Origin: Kaiparowitsia sp041742695 | Lineage (GTDB): Bacteria; Cyanobacteriota; Cyanobacteriia; Elainellales; Elainellaceae | Direction of reading: 5' to 3' | NCBI GenBank assembly: GCA_041742695.1 | Contig: JBGTOF010000461.1 | Location: forward strand, 1 to 15,803 | Length of the DNA: 15,803 nucleotides | The notes under the pieces: generated by a model | Seen by the model: only the letters and a program-made list of their open reading frames with translations | Told to the model about the DNA's origin: nothing | Databases searched by the model: none | Translations under genes and position numbers: made by a program | In this document: piece by piece, positions 14,631 through 15,803 of the stretch | How the letters are laid out: every line of letters begins with the position of its first letter | Position numbering within the stretch: position 1 is the stretch's first letter

Positions 14631-14921
14631 CTAGGCTGCAAACAGCCCAAACACGGCGCAACCTAATACGATGCACAGCACTAGGGGCAGCTTTTTGAAG
14701 CTGGCGATGATAACAATGAGGCTGGCGGCGATCGCCCCTCTTGTTCCCCCGGCTGTGTCGGTAAACTGCACTAGGCTGCTGAGGGTAAGCACGAGAATCA
14801 CCGCCAAGGGCAGGTGGGTGAGCGCCCGAGTCGGTATCCATCGGGCGGGTAGCCAGACGCCAACGCTGCGCATGGCATAGGTGCCAATGCCTGCAAAAAA
14901 TACCGTCCACCATACATTCAT
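14631..14921 (-). CDS. azlD: AzlD family branched-chain amino-acid transport subunit
   Basis: A 96-residue membrane protein with the AzlD pattern: WWTVFFAGIGTYAMRSVGVWLP at the N-terminus, then three further hydrophobic spans (ALTHLPLAVILVLTLSSLV; GGTRGAIAASLIVIIASF; LPLVLCIVLGCAVFGLF). In the best-known systems (AzlCD, YgaZH) the small subunit pairs with AzlC to export branched-chain amino acids or analogues from the cytoplasm. The start is taken at ATG 14921, which gives the normal family length; a TTG at 14999 would add 26 polar residues that do not look like family sequence. It lies 89 bp after azlC on the same strand, and a 14-bp duplication touches the start codon. Confidence 0.85.
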   Translation of the reverse strand: MNVWWTVFFAGIGTYAMRSVGVWLPARWIPTRALTHLPLAVILVLTLSSLVQFTDTAGGTRGAIAASLIVIIASFKKLPLVLCIVLGCAVFGLFAA

Positions 14922-14948
14922 CAGTTGGGTCTCGTCAGTTGGGTCTTG
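14921..14948. repeat. 14-bp tandem duplication at the azlD start
   Basis: TCAGTTGGGTCTCG (14921-14934) and TCAGTTGGGTCTTG (14935-14948) differ at one base. On the coding strand the second unit runs into the azlD ATG, so the duplication lies in its ribosome-binding zone. Confidence 0.9.
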
Positions 14949-15010
14949 TCTTAATTGGCTAGTGAGGGAATCAGGCTTACGTTTCAAGAGCCGGATCAAT
15001 CAAGGTAGGC

Positions 15011-15676
15011 TTACGCTCTGGATTTGGTGGGTAGCCAGACGGTGGCGGCGATCGCCACGCCGATGATCGCCATGAGAATGCCAGTTGAGCCCAATGGCAG
15101 CAGCAGCACTACTAGAGTCAGGGCGATCGCCACAATCATTGCCATATCCCGACCGCGCTGAAGTCGAGCGGGCTCCATACACAGGCACAGAAATAGGGCG
15201 GGCAGGGCAAAGGTGAGCCAGCGCTCGGGCAACAGCATGCCTAGCTGGCATCCTAGGGCAGTGCCTACCAGCCAGGCACTCCAGCAGGCGCCATGCATGC
15301 CTAGGTAATAGGCAAAGGGCTGAGGGGTCTCGGTCATCTCTAGGGCAAAGGTTTCGTCCACCAGCCCAGCGGCGAGTACCCACTGCTGCCAGGTCGAGAA
15401 GCGGCCATAGATCGCTTGAGCAGAGAGGCTCATGGCAATATGCCGCAGGTTAATAATCAGCACCGTGATTAAGATGCTGAGCCACGGCAACTGCTGCCGC
15501 GCTGCTTCAACCAACGCAAACTGCGACGCCCCCGCATAGAGCCACGCTGACATAAACACCGTCGCCAAGGGCGATAGTTGAACTTGAACGGCGATCGCCC
15601 CCAAACTCATCGCAATCGGCAAAAACCCTATGACGACGCCTACTGCGCGCCGGGCGCCTCGACAAAAATCCTTCAT
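15011..15676 (-). CDS. azlC: AzlC family branched-chain amino-acid exporter, large subunit
   Basis: A 221-residue polytopic inner-membrane protein. Family features are the opening GFLPIAMSLGAIAVQ, WLYAGASQFALVEA (the conserved YAG.SQF block), ILITVLIINLRHIAMSLSA (NLRH motif) and GLVDETFAL (VDE.FA). C-terminal spans include MAMIVAIALTLVVLLLP. AzlC with AzlD forms an exporter for branched-chain amino acids (leucine, valine, isoleucine and analogues). ATG 15676 is preferred because GAGGG lies about 11 nt upstream; GTG 15709 would add eleven residues. It is the first gene of the azlC-azlD pair. A nested inverted repeat about 75-95 bp upstream may be its operator. Confidence 0.9.
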   Translation of the reverse strand: MKDFCRGARRAVGVVIGFLPIAMSLGAIAVQVQLSPLATVFMSAWLYAGASQFALVEAARQQLPWLSILITVLIINLRHIAMSLSAQAIYGRFSTWQQWVLAAGLVDETFALEMTETPQPFAYYLGMHGACWSAWLVGTALGCQLGMLLPERWLTFALPALFLCLCMEPARLQRGRDMAMIVAIALTLVVLLLPLGSTGILMAIIGVAIAATVWLPTKSRA

Positions 15677-15750
15677 TGCTCTGTTGTCCCTCAGTAGGTG
15701 GTGACTCACGTTTAGGCCAGTCTGTCCATTTAGTGTAGGAACTCGGCCAA

Positions 15751-15772
15751 CAATCTATCTTGAACAAGATTG
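15751..15772 (-). promoter_or_regulatory. Nested inverted repeat upstream of azlC, candidate operator
   Basis: ATCTTG-AA-CAAGAT (15757-15770) is a perfect 6-2-6 inverted repeat; the outer CAATCT (15751-15756) also pairs with AGATTG (15767-15772). It sits in the azlC leader or promoter region. The architecture suits a dimeric regulator, but no regulator gene is in the window. Confidence 0.4.
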
Positions 15773-15803
15773 CGCTGTTTGACCCCTATGGTCTAATAAG
15801 GGT

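Overview
The window looks like a chromosomal segment of a filamentous, Leptolyngbya-like cyanobacterium. The octamer GCGATCGC (HIP1, the cyanobacterial over-represented palindrome) occurs about 33 times. Several genes belong to families largely confined to cyanobacteria and plastids or common in cyanobacteria: PAP/fibrillin, DUF3134, the nitrate-reductase-associated protein NarM, a P-loop-less CobA-like protein, and a hemagglutinin-type exoprotein fused to a CHAT protease. The genus is inference. No rRNA, tRNA, CRISPR array or complete transposase was seen.

Layout from left to right. (1) 1-301, minus: the N-terminal 100 codons of a sulfotransferase cut by the window edge. (2) 614-841, minus: a small acidic DUF3134 protein. 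It is separated from the divergent fibrillin gene (1084-1674, plus) by a very strong 50-bp hairpin. (3) 1928-5602, plus: a possible operon of a Fe-S PD-(D/E)XK nuclease, a GH3-family acyl-adenylating enzyme and a JmjC/cupin-8 dioxygenase-like protein. (4) 5648-5754: a 91-bp MITE-like element with terminal inverted repeats and 8-bp direct flanking repeats. (5) 5783-6952, minus: an exostosin-like glycosyltransferase in an AT-richer, HIP1-free block. (6) 7818-11831, plus: a secreted giant with signal peptide, TPS/hemagglutinin domain, beta-helix, cadherin-like domain, (DPx)15 linker and a C-terminal CHAT caspase-like domain with its His/Cys dyad intact. (7) 11970-12773, minus and convergent: a CAP/SCP (YkwD-type) protein with a pre-peptidase-like N-terminal domain carrying an EF-hand loop. 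(8) 13187-13648, minus: narM, divergent from a CobA-like protein that has lost its P-loop (13966-14520, plus). (9) 14631-15676, minus: the azlC-azlD branched-chain amino-acid exporter pair.

The genes do not form one pathway. The strongest theme is the cell surface: sulfotransferase, glycosyltransferase, the TPS-CHAT exoprotein and the CAP protein. The two sugar-modifying genes lie in stretches without HIP1, suggesting acquired or fast-changing polysaccharide genes in a HIP1-rich chromosome. The most unusual gene is the exported hemagglutinin-CHAT fusion. The most informative non-coding structure is the MITE-like element between the convergent cupin and glycosyltransferase genes. Short tandem duplications (14-16 bp) sit on both flanks of azlD and downstream of narM.
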